DNA of 64,000 nucleotides from Leishmania martiniquensis (GCF_017916325.1 NC_090171.1:1281501-1345500); one strand, 5' to 3'; shown: positions 1-10,272, counted from the stretch's first letter. Notes: generated by a model from the sequence alone, not told the origin. Program-made: numbers and translations.

Positions 1-225
1 GCGCTGAATTTTTGAGTAGTTCGCCCGAGCCACGCGACGGTCCACGTCGACCTGCTTGCATTTCTTCTCTGCCATAGCGCGGATCTTCTTCTTCTCCGCC
101 TCGACCAGGCGCATCTTCTCCACGTCGTACTCCTCCTGTGCCGCTGCGTCGAGTTCCTCAGCCTTCTCTTGAGCCTCGCGCTCGATGAAGTCGATCATCG
201 ACTGAATTTGGCGTGCCTCGCTCAT
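1..225 (-). CDS. V-type proton ATPase subunit E, N-terminal part (cut by window edge)
   Basis: Subunit E forms, with subunit G, the peripheral stalks of the V-ATPase that acidifies acidocalcisomes, endosomes and lysosomes. Only the first 75 codons are in the window; the frame is still open at base 1. The protein begins MSEARQIQSMIDFIEREAQE, followed by a charged helix (KAEELDAAAQEEYDVEK, then RLVEAEKKKIR). This matches the family start, where a short helix with I-x-x-M-x-x-F-I-E-x-E-A is followed by a long Glu/Lys-rich coiled coil. The start is the ATG at 223-225. The C-terminal globular domain lies outside the window. The assignment rests on this N-terminal pattern, which is characteristic of the family. 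Confidence 0.88.
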   Translation of the reverse strand, partial: MSEARQIQSMIDFIEREAQEKAEELDAAAQEEYDVEKMRLVEAEKKKIRAMAEKKCKQVDVDRRVARANYSKIQR

Positions 226-797
226 GGCTGTGGATGTGAAGAACGGGTGAAGAGATACGCAGAGGCAACGGGGGGAGGGGGCAGAGTGGCTCTGTCGACA
301 GGGCGTGGGCAACAAACGGTGTGTGTACGTGTGGTGGGGGAAGGGGAAGGAGCAGCCAAGACGAGTACGTCACGAGGCAATCCACGTGCGCGTGTATGGA
401 AAGGCCGATAGGTGAGACGATAGCTGGCAATGTAGACGCGGAGGTGGACATGTGGGCGTGAGCGTTTGTGGGGAAGCAAATGGGGAAGGCACCCCTCAGC
501 ACGACTGAGGTGGGGGTGGGGAGGCACAGAGGCTCATCAGGAGGGACAAGAGGGCATGCAGGCCCATCGCACGCGGCAGGCACTCAATGAGCACACCCGA
601 TGAGCAGCATTGAACACATTGCGCAGTGGCGATGCGGGGCTCTGCTGCCCAAAGTCATTCTTTTGTGCTATGCTGGGACACGTTTCAGGGAAAGCGAAAA
701 CCAGTCTGTGAGCACTGTTCGAGCCGTGCCCGCTCACACGCGCAGGCACGTACACACGCACACACTTTCGGTCAACGGGCAGACGAAATTCATCGCT
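226..797. other. Intergenic region between V-ATPase E and the small membrane protein
   Basis: This stretch should hold the 3' UTR of the membrane protein and the 5' UTR of V-ATPase E. It has purine-rich tracts (pyrimidine on the transcribed strand) around 240-300 and 470-550, and a short CA-rich patch near 750-770. I see no gene in it. Confidence 0.6.
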
Positions 798-1163
798 TCA
801 TCCCACCACTGCCACAGCTGAGCTTGCCACGGACTGGCGGTACTGCGCCCACAGCATCATAAACAGGAGCGGGGCAGTGACTGGTAGAACATGGCTGCGC
901 CAGAGTCGAAAGCGCATGCTGTGCACCGACACCAGCATCGCATAAAAGGCCCACCCACTGAACACGGTCAGCAGACTGCCGGAGGGAATCGTGCGAAAGG
1001 GCGCCATGGCCGCGCCGCTAGTGGCGCCGAATATGAAAAGGTAATTTTGACACGTCATGAACCAGCGGATCCCTTCCCCGCAGGAGAAGAAGACGAAGAA
1101 GCACATGCACCAGCTGGCCACCGCATACGTCCAGAATAGTGCCTCGAGAAGTGCGAAGAGCAT
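798..1163 (-). CDS. Small multi-pass membrane protein, hypothetical
   Basis: This gene encodes 121 residues from the ATG at 1161-1163. The frame is open upstream to 1226 only through a GTG. Four hydrophobic segments are visible at about residues 3-27, 33-53, 62-82 and 92-106, linked by short polar loops, and the C-terminus is Ala/Val rich. The first segment is rich in aromatics and cysteines (FWTYAVASWCMCFFVFF). The protein therefore very likely sits in a membrane with four passes, but I recognise no family motif and cannot say which membrane. It sits between TFIIH TFB1 and V-ATPase E in the same orientation. The long clean hydrophobic pattern is the main argument that it is real. Confidence 0.6.
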   Translation of the reverse strand: MLFALLEALFWTYAVASWCMCFFVFFSCGEGIRWFMTCQNYLFIFGATSGAAMAPFRTIPSGSLLTVFSGWAFYAMLVSVHSMRFRLWRSHVLPVTAPLLFMMLWAQYRQSVASSAVAVVG

Positions 1164-1900
1164 CGCGTGGTGCTCTACTAATATGCTGTTGCTGCTGCTT
1201 ATCCGGTCGACGGTGTGCGCCTTCACGTACTAAAGGGAAGGAGTAGGGCCCCTGTCGCAAGCATGAGGGAAGTGGTCGCAGTGGGGGTGTTGCATGGTCG
1301 ATGAGTGAGAGAAATGCCCCCCCCCACTCTCCCCTCTTCCTCACACACACACACATCACGCACATGCACACATACACGCGCAGGTGGAGAGGGAGTGGGG
1401 GTGGGGGTGGGGTGAGGGAAAAAGGAGGACAGCCTTAGCAGACGATGCCCTTCCCTCTCCCCCCAAAGTTGCCCGTATCGAAGCACGTGGGCACGCATCC
1501 ACAGCCTCGCTCATCAGCAAAAGAGCGAAGGACGTGAGGCGTTGAATTGGCGGTGGCGCAGCGGGCCAGTGCTGGGGCCCATTGAGTAGATCCTCACCCG
1601 TGCACCCCATGGCGTTCACGTCGTCCTTCTCGCACGCACGTCGGCACTCGAGCACGCGCCCTCCCCGCCCAACTGAGCGCATGGGCACACGCATGCGTTT
1701 CTTTTTTCTTTTTTGCTGCTTTTTTCTTTACCTCTTCCGCTCCAGTAACATACGCTGTGCTTCAGCGCCCAGAGGAGCGTCCTTGTCCCTCTCCACGGCA
1801 GCACGCTCTCGCGCAACTCGGAGGGGGCAAGCTGCTAAGGGAGACATGGGCAGCGAGGGGGGGGCAAACAAGACACGCGGGTGCCATGAGCGCACCCCCC
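1164..1900. other. Intergenic region between TFB1 and the small membrane protein
   Basis: It contains the 3' UTR of TFB1 and the 5' UTR of the membrane protein. There are a CA run near 1344-1358, a G-rich purine tract at 1384-1430 (pyrimidine on the minus strand, a possible trans-splicing tract) and T-rich sequence at 1698-1735. No coding frame is convincing. Confidence 0.6.
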
Positions 1901-3049
1901 TCACCCCACGCTCCAAGTGTCCTCCAACGCGCGGCTTGCCTGCTCCAGACACACGCGCTGAATAAAACTTTCACGGCGGTCCTTCTTGCTGCTGCGTCTA
2001 TACTTGGCGAGTATACTTCTGCGCTGCTGCTCACCGCTGCGCCAGAAGGCGCGAAGGGCTTCCAAGGCGGTCTTCTCGATCGGTTCAGATGGGAACTGGT
2101 GCAGTACTCGGCGACCGGCAAAGCGCGGCTGGTGGGCAAGCGACGGCTCTGCAGCTTCTTGCGGAAAGGGCAACACGGCCCCGCTGACAGGAAGCGCACT
2201 TGCGGTATTCATGGGCACCTGCCGGTGTGCGGCAAAAAGGCACTGGAAGCTGCGGTGCAGCGGCTCGGCGTCCCCCTCCAGGTGAAGGAGGTCCTCCTCG
2301 TTGATGCTCGTGTCCACCATGAAGGCTGCCGCGTTTTTCGGTAGCGCACGCACCGACGAGGCGTTGATGACAGAGAGAGAGGAGGTGGCGGCGCTACCGG
2401 ACAGCTTAGGCGGAGGCGCGACCGTGAGCGCTGGCTTCGCGCCTTCCAGGCGCTGAATGTCCTCTTCTAGAAATGTGCGTGAGAAGCAGAAGTACTTGCG
2501 CACCACCGCCTCCCAGAAGCTCTTCTTCGTCTCCTTGTCCACGACTCGCTCCTGCAAGATTGCCGCGAGCACAGGAATTTGACGCAGCACGTCGTTTTCC
2601 ATCTGCTCAGTGATGGGCAGAAGCTGAAACGTTTCGAGGTCGACAAGGGTTTCCAGCGCGCTGAAGGGCTGCTCCACCCCGCGCTGGCCCACCGCGCTCA
2701 TGATTGCCTCAAGCTCTTCGTTGTCCACGACACCGACGTCGACGGCGGCTTGGCAGATGGTGGAGGCCACCCACTCGCCGTTGGACAGCTCCCGCTCCGC
2801 TTCCTGGGCGCGAACGATCGACTCGATAAACCATTCTCTGTCCCGAAGAGACTCGAACTTTAGCACGAGAGACTTGCCGTCCGCCACCAGCTTGGCGGCT
2901 GTGTCATCCTTGCGAGACCGCAACAACTGCGTCACGCTACGTGCCCCCACGAGAAGCGGGTCTTTGACCGCTGTGGCGTAGAGGAATGTGATGAAGTCGC
3001 CTTTTATCTGCACTGAGCAGTCCTCGTGGTTCACCAGGACGCGTGGCAT
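1901..3049 (-). CDS. TFB1: TFIIH core subunit TFB1/p62-like protein
   Basis: The protein has 382 residues from the ATG at 3047-3049; the frame runs open to 3076 but begins there with GTG. The N-terminal ~95 residues look like the PH-type domain of TFIIH p62/Tfb1 (strands ending in KSLVLKFESLRDREWFIESI). Around residues 180-210 is a BSD-type motif with the diagnostic aromatic pair (KKSFWEAVVRKYFCFSRTF). These two domains in this order define the TFB1 subunit, which anchors TFIIH in nucleotide excision repair. In trypanosomatids TFIIH also serves RNA polymerase II transcription of spliced leader RNA genes. It is shorter than the human subunit, as expected for divergent trypanosomatid TFIIH. The C-terminal third is less conserved, with hydrophobic/basic helices near the end (EALRAFWRSGEQQRRSILAK). 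Confidence 0.78.
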   Translation of the reverse strand: MPRVLVNHEDCSVQIKGDFITFLYATAVKDPLLVGARSVTQLLRSRKDDTAAKLVADGKSLVLKFESLRDREWFIESIVRAQEAERELSNGEWVASTICQAAVDVGVVDNEELEAIMSAVGQRGVEQPFSALETLVDLETFQLLPITEQMENDVLRQIPVLAAILQERVVDKETKKSFWEAVVRKYFCFSRTFLEEDIQRLEGAKPALTVAPPPKLSGSAATSSLSVINASSVRALPKNAAAFMVDTSINEEDLLHLEGDAEPLHRSFQCLFAAHRQVPMNTASALPVSGAVLPFPQEAAEPSLAHQPRFAGRRVLHQFPSEPIEKTALEALRAFWRSGEQQRRSILAKYRRSSKKDRRESFIQRVCLEQASRALEDTWSVG

Positions 3050-4015
3050 GGAGGCTGTGATCTGCCGCGCAGACACAGCCCGCTGGAGGCGGTGGCTGTG
3101 GAAGGCAGATGTAGTGGGGAGGCAGAGATAGTGAGAGGCAAGGGAGCAAAAAGGAGGAGGGAGCGGTTTGGCGGATGAGACGAGGAGCGCGCTCTGGAGG
3201 AAGAGGAGGCAAGTCTTGCTTTCAAGTCACATAGAAGGCATGCGACGTGACGGGGAGCAGCGTCAAGCGACTGTTGCAAGCGTCGTCGCCATGAGGCAGA
3301 CTTACGAGCTGCACTGAGCGAACAAGGGTGAACGGGGGGGGCTTGCGGCGTGTGCCCGTGGCGCGATGGACGCCCTGCCCGACGTAAGGGGGCTACGGCC
3401 CTCCTGAACCTGCCTAGTCTGTGTACCGAAGAGGAGAAGGGTTGGGGATGCGGTGAGATCAGTTGTAGTCGAGACTCTCCCAGCCTTCTCCTTCCTTCTT
3501 GTGTGTCACTTGACGTCAAGAAGGGTGCATGAGAGAAGAGGCCTAGTGCCGGGAAGAGAACAGAGAGAGAGAGACGGAGAGCACACACACACACACACAG
3601 GCGCTCCACAACGGTATGTACATGACTTGCCTAGGAGTCGTTGACCGTCTTGAAGAAGAGGTGCGTGCCAACGCATATATATATATATATAAGCGTGTGA
3701 CTAGTGGCGGGTATCTGGAGACGCAGCGTCGCACAGAAAAAAAAAGAGGGAGACACCCTGGCAAAAGAAAAGGATGTGCGAGGAAGATCCATGTCGCCAG
3801 CGCCATGACGAGGCATAGGTGAGGGCGACGGATACGCTCGCAGATAAGTCACAAAAGGGAAGGCGATGAAGGAAGTACAGGAAGCAGGGGAGGAAGAAAG
3901 CTGCTGAGGAGAGCAATGAGCCTTCCCACCTTTGCCTCTCGCGACGTCTATCTTTCCACTGCCCCCACTCCTTCCCTCCCCCCCAACACACACACACACA
4001 CACACTGGCAAGACT
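3050..4015. other. Intergenic region between the CFAP161-like gene and TFB1
   Basis: It contains the 3' UTR of the CFAP161-like gene and the 5' UTR of TFB1. Visible features are a CA microsatellite at 3582-3599, a TA microsatellite at 3675-3692, and a C-rich then CA-rich stretch at 3960-4005 just past the CFAP161-like stop codon. I see no gene. Confidence 0.6.
3675..3692. repeat. TA dinucleotide microsatellite
   Basis: About nine TA units. A CA run lies about 75 bases away (3582-3599). Paired CA and TA microsatellites recur in the non-coding gaps of this window. Confidence 0.85.
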
Positions 4016-5707
4016 CTACATGCTGGTGGAGACAGTGAAGTCTTTCACGCCTCGTAGGCCGTGTTGGATCAGCAGGTGCCTCACAGCCTCTCGATCATGC
4101 GTGTTCAGCACCAACGAGTCTGGAAGAGACACCGTTTCTGTCGGCTTGTCGTCGTAGGTCACGGTGAGGAGGCGGTGCGGCTTGCCAGAGAGGTAGGCAG
4201 AGGTCGCAGGAATAGCCCATGCTCGCTGCAGCAGCGTGCTAAAGCGCTCATCCGATTCCTCCGCAGGCGACACATCCGCATAGTACTCGACGAACTCGTC
4301 AAGAGTGACGGTGCCGATTTTGCACCCCACACGTCCTGGCCAGCAACTCTCGAAGTCAAGCACCGCCTCCTCGCGCTGGATAACGTCGTCAACGACATCC
4401 GGGATGGCGGCAGCATTGAGGCAGAAAAGGCTGTGCATATCTTTGAATTCCACGGACCCACGCCCTTCAATAATCAGCTGTTGGTATGCGTAGATGACTG
4501 CCCGCATGCGGTCCAGCGGCATTGTGCCCCGCAGATCGGCCAGGAAGTCTTGCGCGCACACAACGTTGTTGCCAGTTGTGTCGAAGCGTTTCATGAGCAC
4601 ATCCATCTCTATGGGACTCAGCCGAACGCCAAGTCGACCAATCGCGCTGCGAAGAGCGTTGCGGTCAAGGAGGAGACGTTGCCGCTGCTCGTTGCAGGCC
4701 ACGCCGAGGGCGATGGAGAGAGAGCGAAAGCCGATGCGCCCACCAATCTCAAGGGCGCCCTGACGAATGCGCTCCAGCAACGTTGCTACACCGCCGCCGT
4801 CTGTCATTGTGAGCACGGCCGATGCCCTACCGCTGTGCCTGGAGGTTGTCCTTGGCTTCATCAGCGCTGCATCGGCGCTGTCCCCGCCAGAGAAGTAGAA
4901 GACGTTCTCCGGCTTCACCACAACCGCACCCCGAGAGCGAGAGCAGTAGTCCGTCGTATAGCCACATGTGATCGCGTACTCCATGCCGTACGATGTGCCC
5001 ATGCAGCTACCCTTGCAAGCGAGAGGCAGATTTGTAAGAGAGTGCAGAAGTACCACCCCATCGCCAACCTTCACACGTGAGCCCAAGTGTACATCGTCGC
5101 GCACGGTGCCGGCGCGACTCACGACAAACACGTTGTCTGCGCAGGCGTTGAGGGCGGCCACAGCGTACTGCACCTCCGACGAGTGAAGGCCAGATGACAG
5201 GGAGGACTGCACGTACAGGAAGCCCTCCGCGCTCGCGTTTTCGTTTGCGAGGCGAACTCGCTGGCCGTAGTGCAGCACATTTGAGCTGTTGCGGTTATAG
5301 CTGTGGTTGTGCTCGTCTTCGCAGCGCAGCAGAGTCCAGGTGGAGCGCACCTGCGGACAAGGGGCCGAGGACCCGGAAAGCATGTGCTGCTGCGACTGGG
5401 AGGGGGCCCCTGTACCCTTCACCAAGTCTAGCGCCAGTGCCGACTGTGTCTTCTCGTTCACCACCAAGTACGGCCGCCCTATGAGAACATCATCTCCCTT
5501 CACTGCGATGAGAGTGGTCGGCTCTTCTAGCTGCTTCGCAAGCATAGAACGCGCCACCGCGTTCGTGGCCGTCCTTTCCGGGTGTTCCACTGCGGCTTGT
5601 CGTTGCTTCTTGTACAACTTTAGCTGATCTTCGCGCAGAGCAATGTCCTCAAACCAGTTGCCTAGCAGCACCCCGGGGGAGTACTGCTGAGCGTTGAAGT
5701 TCGCCAT
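4016..5707 (-). CDS. CFAP161-like axonemal protein with C-terminal calcyphosine-like EF-hand region
   Basis: The protein has 563 residues, starting at the ATG 5705-5707. The N-terminal half matches the CFAP161 family, which binds inside doublet microtubules of the axoneme. It opens with the family signature YSPGVLLGNWFEDIALRE and keeps the later VKPENVFYFSGG-type block. The C-terminal half (roughly residues 310-500) resembles calcyphosine: an RFDTTGNNVVCAQDF EF-hand loop, a second loop around GRGSVEFKDM, and the family tail LDEFVEYYADVSP followed by LLQRAWAI. The EF-hand loops have few acidic ligands, so calcium binding is doubtful. Human CFAP161 is about 300 residues, so the length itself points to a fusion. 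It probably sits in the flagellar axoneme. Confidence 0.75.
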   Translation of the reverse strand: MANFNAQQYSPGVLLGNWFEDIALREDQLKLYKKQRQAAVEHPERTATNAVARSMLAKQLEEPTTLIAVKGDDVLIGRPYLVVNEKTQSALALDLVKGTGAPSQSQQHMLSGSSAPCPQVRSTWTLLRCEDEHNHSYNRNSSNVLHYGQRVRLANENASAEGFLYVQSSLSSGLHSSEVQYAVAALNACADNVFVVSRAGTVRDDVHLGSRVKVGDGVVLLHSLTNLPLACKGSCMGTSYGMEYAITCGYTTDYCSRSRGAVVVKPENVFYFSGGDSADAALMKPRTTSRHSGRASAVLTMTDGGGVATLLERIRQGALEIGGRIGFRSLSIALGVACNEQRQRLLLDRNALRSAIGRLGVRLSPIEMDVLMKRFDTTGNNVVCAQDFLADLRGTMPLDRMRAVIYAYQQLIIEGRGSVEFKDMHSLFCLNAAAIPDVVDDVIQREEAVLDFESCWPGRVGCKIGTVTLDEFVEYYADVSPAEESDERFSTLLQRAWAIPATSAYLSGKPHRLLTVTYDDKPTETVSLPDSLVLNTHDREAVRHLLIQHGLRGVKDFTVSTSM

Positions 5708-6829
5708 GACAAACGCCGCCTCTGGGAACGGATAACGCCACTAGCAGGAAAAGGACTGCTCCTTCGCTTTCTGTGGTGAAGGGGCGCGTCTGTGTGTCCC
5801 GGGGTGGGGGTGGAGGGGGGAAGAGTGAGAGAAGGGTTAAGTCAGAAGCAACGAAGGAAAACAAATGATGTTGCAGCGATCTATCGCGCTCCAGTGCGCG
5901 CGTGCTCGCGATACAGATGGCCTGTGACTTATGTGAACAATCAACGCCGACGTACACCCGTTGAGTACTAGAGGGAGAGAGGAAGAGGTAAGTTGTGGGC
6001 GTGAACCGTTGGGGCACCCATCATCAGCACCAGCACAAGCCCTTTCACGGATGCCGTCGTTTCGCCAGCGCACGTTTTCTCTCTTCTCTCCGTCTGATTG
6101 GGCTCTGTTGACGTCTTCATTTTGGTTATGCGTGACGAGGAAGACAATTTGGGAAGGGATGGGGAGAGGGGGCCGGGCGGCGCAGAATGGGGCGCACATC
6201 CACGTGGGAAGAGGATTGTATATGTGTGTGTGTGTGCGGGGGGTGAGAGAGAGATTGGGAGGAAGGGGGGGTCGGTCAGTGATACCACGAGGGACGAGGA
6301 CACAAGGCAGTGCTGAGGCACCGGCAGATGGCGCCGATGGTGACATGTGGAGGGCGACTTCCCGTCACGTGTGCGTACGCTCGCACACTCTTGATCGGAG
6401 GGAGGGGAAGGTAGCCTTCCGCCGCTGCTGGTAGCTTTCGATTTGGGATGCGCATCGCCTGGGGCGGAGGGTGGTGGTCATCCACGGGGCGTCGAGTGTC
6501 GACTTGAATAGGCCAATGCCTGCGAGCTAAGCGACGAGGGGGAGGGGGGGGGGAAAGGGCGAGGAACCAAACAGACGAGATCAGCACCGATCCCCCGACA
6601 ACCGGTGCACTCGAACGCACCCACACGTAGACTCACTCCTGGAGGGAGAGGGAGGGCCGCGCGCTACAGGTTGCCTCGCCTTGGCCCCACGCGCCTTCCT
6701 CCCCCCTCTCTGAACCCTCGTGCCTGAAAGAGAAAAGGAGTGACCACCACAACAGCGACATCCCTTGGCGCGTGTACCCGAAGTAGCGGGCGATACCTCC
6801 TCTTCTTCGACTGACACTTGTGCGCTTGT
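5708..6829. other. Intergenic region between cyclophilin and the CFAP161-like gene
   Basis: This 1.1 kb contains the cyclophilin 3' UTR and the CFAP161-like 5' UTR. Purine-rich tracts at about 5790-5835 and 6140-6270 would be polypyrimidine in the minus-strand transcript. A TG run lies near 6222-6236. Open frames here are low complexity and I see no gene. Confidence 0.6.
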
Positions 6830-7432
6830 TTAAAGCTTGCCGCAGTCGACCACCACAACCCGCTCTGCTGGCTCTCCAGCGACCGTCAGCGGGACGTCCT
6901 CGACGGCCTTCACCACGGTCCACCCGTCCACGACGCGGCCGAAGCAGATGCACGTGCCGTTCAGGTGTGGCGCCTTTTCGGCTGTGAGGATGAAAAACTG
7001 TGATCCATTCAAGTGCGGCGCACTCACAGCGGTGCCTAAGAGACCCTTTTGGTCGAACTTCGACACCTTCACCTCTTCCGGCGCATCGAAGTACTCACCG
7101 TAAATAGAAAGCTGACCCGTCCCTTTACCAGACACGATGTCACCACCTTGCACCAGGTATCCTTTGCAGACGCGGTGCACCGTCGTATTGCGGTACGTCA
7201 GCTGCGGCAGAAACTGGTCTCGAAAGGACGGATCGCTGATCCCGTCGATGCTAGACACCCGTGGCAACACATTTTCACCTGTGCACAGCTTCAGAAAATT
7301 ATTCGAGGCGACCGGGCACCTCTTCGTGAAAAGCTCAAAGGTAACGCGGCGCGGGGGCTGGCTTCCAATGGCGATGTCCATGAACGCGTGCCCTCCCACA
7401 GCCGCCTGTCTAACAGTAGATCGCGCGAGCAT
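6830..7432 (-). CDS. Cyclophilin-type peptidyl-prolyl cis-trans isomerase
   Basis: This 200-residue protein is a single cyclophilin domain from about residue 15 to the end, starting at the ATG 7430-7432. Family blocks are clear: FELFTKRCPVASNNFLKLCTGE, HRVCKGYLVQGGD (catalytic Arg87) and NGSQFFILT (Gln145, Phe147). Compared with human cyclophilin A, the residue matching Trp121 is His156 and the one matching His126 is Cys161. The first substitution usually goes with weak cyclosporin A binding, so this is probably a divergent, cyclosporin-insensitive member. A 12-residue insertion-like stretch (VLPRVSSIDGISDPSFRD) lies between the first two blocks. There is no clear targeting signal; the short basic N-terminus could be mitochondrial, but this is weak. 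Confidence 0.92.
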   Translation of the reverse strand: MLARSTVRQAAVGGHAFMDIAIGSQPPRRVTFELFTKRCPVASNNFLKLCTGENVLPRVSSIDGISDPSFRDQFLPQLTYRNTTVHRVCKGYLVQGGDIVSGKGTGQLSIYGEYFDAPEEVKVSKFDQKGLLGTAVSAPHLNGSQFFILTAEKAPHLNGTCICFGRVVDGWTVVKAVEDVPLTVAGEPAERVVVVDCGKL

Positions 7433-8316
7433 CGTAGTCGCTGCTTCTTATCCAGTAGCGAAAGAACGGCGCAGGTACACCAATCCACAGCACCCGTGCG
7501 TAGCGAAATAAGTTGGAGAGAGAAGGGGGAGTGAAAGGGGCGGGAAAAGGCGAGTGTGCGTGTTGTGTGTCGGGTCGCAACCAGAAGATGAAGCGGGATC
7601 AGGCGGGAGCGGGGAAGGGGAAGAGAGTGCGGAGCGCGAACGCACACACGCGCAGAGCTGAACGCGGGGTGGTCCAAGAGGAGACGTGATGATGGAGAGG
7701 AGGCAGAGGCGAACAGGCGACTCTCTAAGCGGTTGTACTAACACCACTTCATGGGTGCCGGCTCACCAAGAAGAGCGTGCCAGACTGCTTCTGTTTCAGC
7801 CCACGGCCGCGCCTGTTGAGGTGCATCGCCAAGGGTGCGAGACACAGGTGCAACTGGACAGCCAGCGGCTCCATCAACCAAATTGAGCGTGAAAACACAG
7901 ACAACAAAAGAAAGCGAAAAACACACAGCAGTTCCATGCAAGCGATGTGCTATCTTCACCGACGATGGCGTGTGTCTGTATAAACCGCCCGGTGCCACCC
8001 GCACGCAGGCGTGACACCTTTCCTTCTATGGATGCGGTGGCTCACCGACATGACCTCGCATCGAAACAGTACCTGCTCAGCATGTATCACACATGCCTAC
8101 GCGACAAGTGACGCCAGGAGGCGAGGGGAGGATCGGGAGCGCGTGAAACATCACCGTCGGTGATTCTATGGCTTTGCAGAGTTTGGCCTTTATGTGTGGG
8201 TGAGTGGCTGCGTCAACATTCGTAACAGAAACAGTGGCCATTTAAGGATCTATGAGTGCGTAGTAGAGGAGTGCATTGAAATAATAATAAAAAAAAGAAA
8301 GCGGCTTCTTCCCTTC
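7433..8316. other. Intergenic region downstream of the 8.3-9.1 kb gene
   Basis: It contains the 3' UTR of the upstream hypothetical gene and the cyclophilin 5' UTR. A purine tract at 7515-7640 is a candidate trans-splicing polypyrimidine tract on the minus strand. An AT-rich patch with A runs lies at 8275-8305 just after the stop codon of the next gene. No gene seen. Confidence 0.55.
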
Positions 8317-9063
8317 TTAGAGCACCTCGACAGGGTACAGGCCCTCTTCTTCCTCTATCGTGTGGACGGCGACGTCGTCCCGCAGAAGGCGCTCGACTGC
8401 GCCGTCGTCTGCACCGACGAAGTCCCAGCCGGGCTCTCGCAGCACTTCTCGCCAGTTGTCCCACTCGCAGTACTCGCCGGCGATGAGGCAGTGCTGCGGC
8501 TGCAGGCTGGCCACGTCGCTGCTGCGTAACCGTTGAAGCTCGGCAATAGTGTGCGCGTACACTGGAAACGCCGGCGACGCATCGTTCAGCTTCCATCCAA
8601 TCAAATGATTTGTGTGCAGCAACAGTGTCCCAGGCCTCTGTGCCCGCCGAAATGCCGGAGGCGGCCACGGTGCCTCGGTGGCCGCGGGACGTATCATCGC
8701 AAAGCCGCGCCGCTGGAAGTAGGAGGCTAGAAGGCGGGTCTTCTTTGAAGACGGGGCAGCTGCCTGCAGTGATGTAGCGGCAGAGAAGCCGGCCCATGGC
8801 ACCCGGTTGCCCGGCCTCAGAGGCACTCCCGCGATCCCGCTCGGCCGCTTGGCAAGCATTAGTACACGTGATGAATCGCAGGATGCTCGCATGAGCCGCG
8901 GCATCGCCGTCACCCGCACCCCTTTGGAGGCTGACCCGAAGGACGGCGATGCTAGTAGCCCTAGGCACGAAGACGAGGAGGCTGTCGCCGCGCTGTGACG
9001 GAGATGATGGTGGCGGAGCTGAAGAAGGGACTTTGTGGCCCACTGCGTACTCGCGGAGGTCAT
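8317..9063 (-). CDS. Hypothetical protein, possibly mitochondrial
   Basis: The frame gives 248 residues from the ATG at 9061-9063. The first ~100 residues are rich in Ser, Ala, Arg and His with almost no acidic residues, which fits a mitochondrial presequence or a poorly conserved leader. A later in-frame ATG (MPRLMRAS, about residue 54) also begins a basic amphipathic stretch and could be the true start. The C-terminal half is more protein-like, with LLHTNHLIGWKLND, CEWDNWREVLREPGWDF and an acidic end (HTIEEEEGLYPVEVL). I recognise no domain. It lies between the ArfGAP and cyclophilin genes in the same orientation. Confidence 0.6.
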   Translation of the reverse strand: MTSASTQWATKSLLQLRHHHLRHSAATASSSSCLGLLASPSFGSASKGVRVTAMPRLMRASCDSSRVLMLAKRPSGIAGVPLRPGNRVPWAGFSAATSLQAAAPSSKKTRLLASYFQRRGFAMIRPAATEAPWPPPAFRRAQRPGTLLLHTNHLIGWKLNDASPAFPVYAHTIAELQRLRSSDVASLQPQHCLIAGEYCEWDNWREVLREPGWDFVGADDGAVERLLRDDVAVHTIEEEEGLYPVEVL

Positions 9064-10272
9064 TTTGTTGAGGTTGCTGTGAATCTTATGTATGCATATA
9101 TATATGTGAATGTGTGTGCTCTTGTGTGCGCCTCTTGTTGGCGCGCGTCAAGTAGTGCTTGTGTATTTTGGGAAGACGACGGCAGCCGAGAGCGAAGGAC
9201 CGCAGCGTTGCCTGGCACCTTCGATAGCGGACTGAGATAAAACAATTCTATGCGTGGGAAAGCAAGAGCTCGTAGCTGGAGATTTGTGCGTGTATGTGCG
9301 AGAGAGGGAGAGAGGAATCGGTGGAAAGAAACGGGTGCTTTGCGAATCGAGTGAGTAGCCTCCTTTTTTTTTTTACAGCGTCTAAGGATCTCACAACGAA
9401 AACGTTTTCCCACCTCTGTGCTGCAGGCAGAGGAAAACGCACACACTTCCACACAAACACACGGGGCGAATATACATATATATATATAAGTATATACCTG
9501 TGTGTGTGTCTATCGATGAAAAGGTGAGGGCGAGTAAGACCAAAGGAGGACTGTATGGGGTGTGTGCGTGACGCTGTCCTGTCGCGCACCTCTGAACACG
9601 ATGGGTGGCCATTGTGGTGGGTGGTGGTGATGGGATGACATTGACCATGCGAGGGAAGGGCGGGAGCACGAGAGCCATACGGAAGAAAAAAGCGAGCATG
9701 CTGACAGCATTGGGTGCTGAGTGTGAGGGTGGCTGCCTGCGCAGAAAGGGACGCGGCAGCCGATCACAGCCCCATAGATGAACACACGATTCACGCATGC
9801 TTCATCTCGATGCGCCCATAGGAAGGGAGAGGGCTTCCGGAGAAGCGCCAATCAAGAGGGGATGACTCGTCCGGCGCTGCGCGCGCAGCTGCCCGCACGG
9901 TTGAACGCCGTAGCAGAGGGGTGAGAAGAATACGAGGAAAAAAGCACGGAGGGCTCTCACCCGCCCACCCACGATACGCGGCGGCTGCTCATGCGCGGAA
10001 GTCGACTCACCTTTCCTCCGGGTGGTGCTGCTCGCCATTTTACTGCCTCGAAGACGCAACGTCACTGTGTGCGTGCGTGTGTACAGCGGCACGTACAACC
10101 AAACGCGCACCCGCGCAATAGCATCCCGCCAAGAAACGAGAAAGGGAGAGAGAGCGAGGCAACGTGCCATGCACGTCGTCAAGATAACGTCAGGGGATCA
10201 GCCCAAGCGCACGCGCACAGCCTTAGCCCCTCACACTGACAGGCTTTCACTCTGCCTCAGGAGGGCAGGGTC
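9064..10272. other. Intergenic region between the ArfGAP gene and the 8.3-9.1 kb gene
   Basis: This 1.2 kb is mainly the ArfGAP 3' UTR. It has TA-rich microsatellites near 9091-9106 and 9469-9497, the latter running into a TG repeat, and a T run at 9363-9374. No convincing coding frame is present. Confidence 0.6.
9469..9510. repeat. Compound TA/TG microsatellite
   Basis: TATA-type dinucleotide repeats followed directly by a short TG run, in the 3' non-coding region of the ArfGAP gene. Confidence 0.8.
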
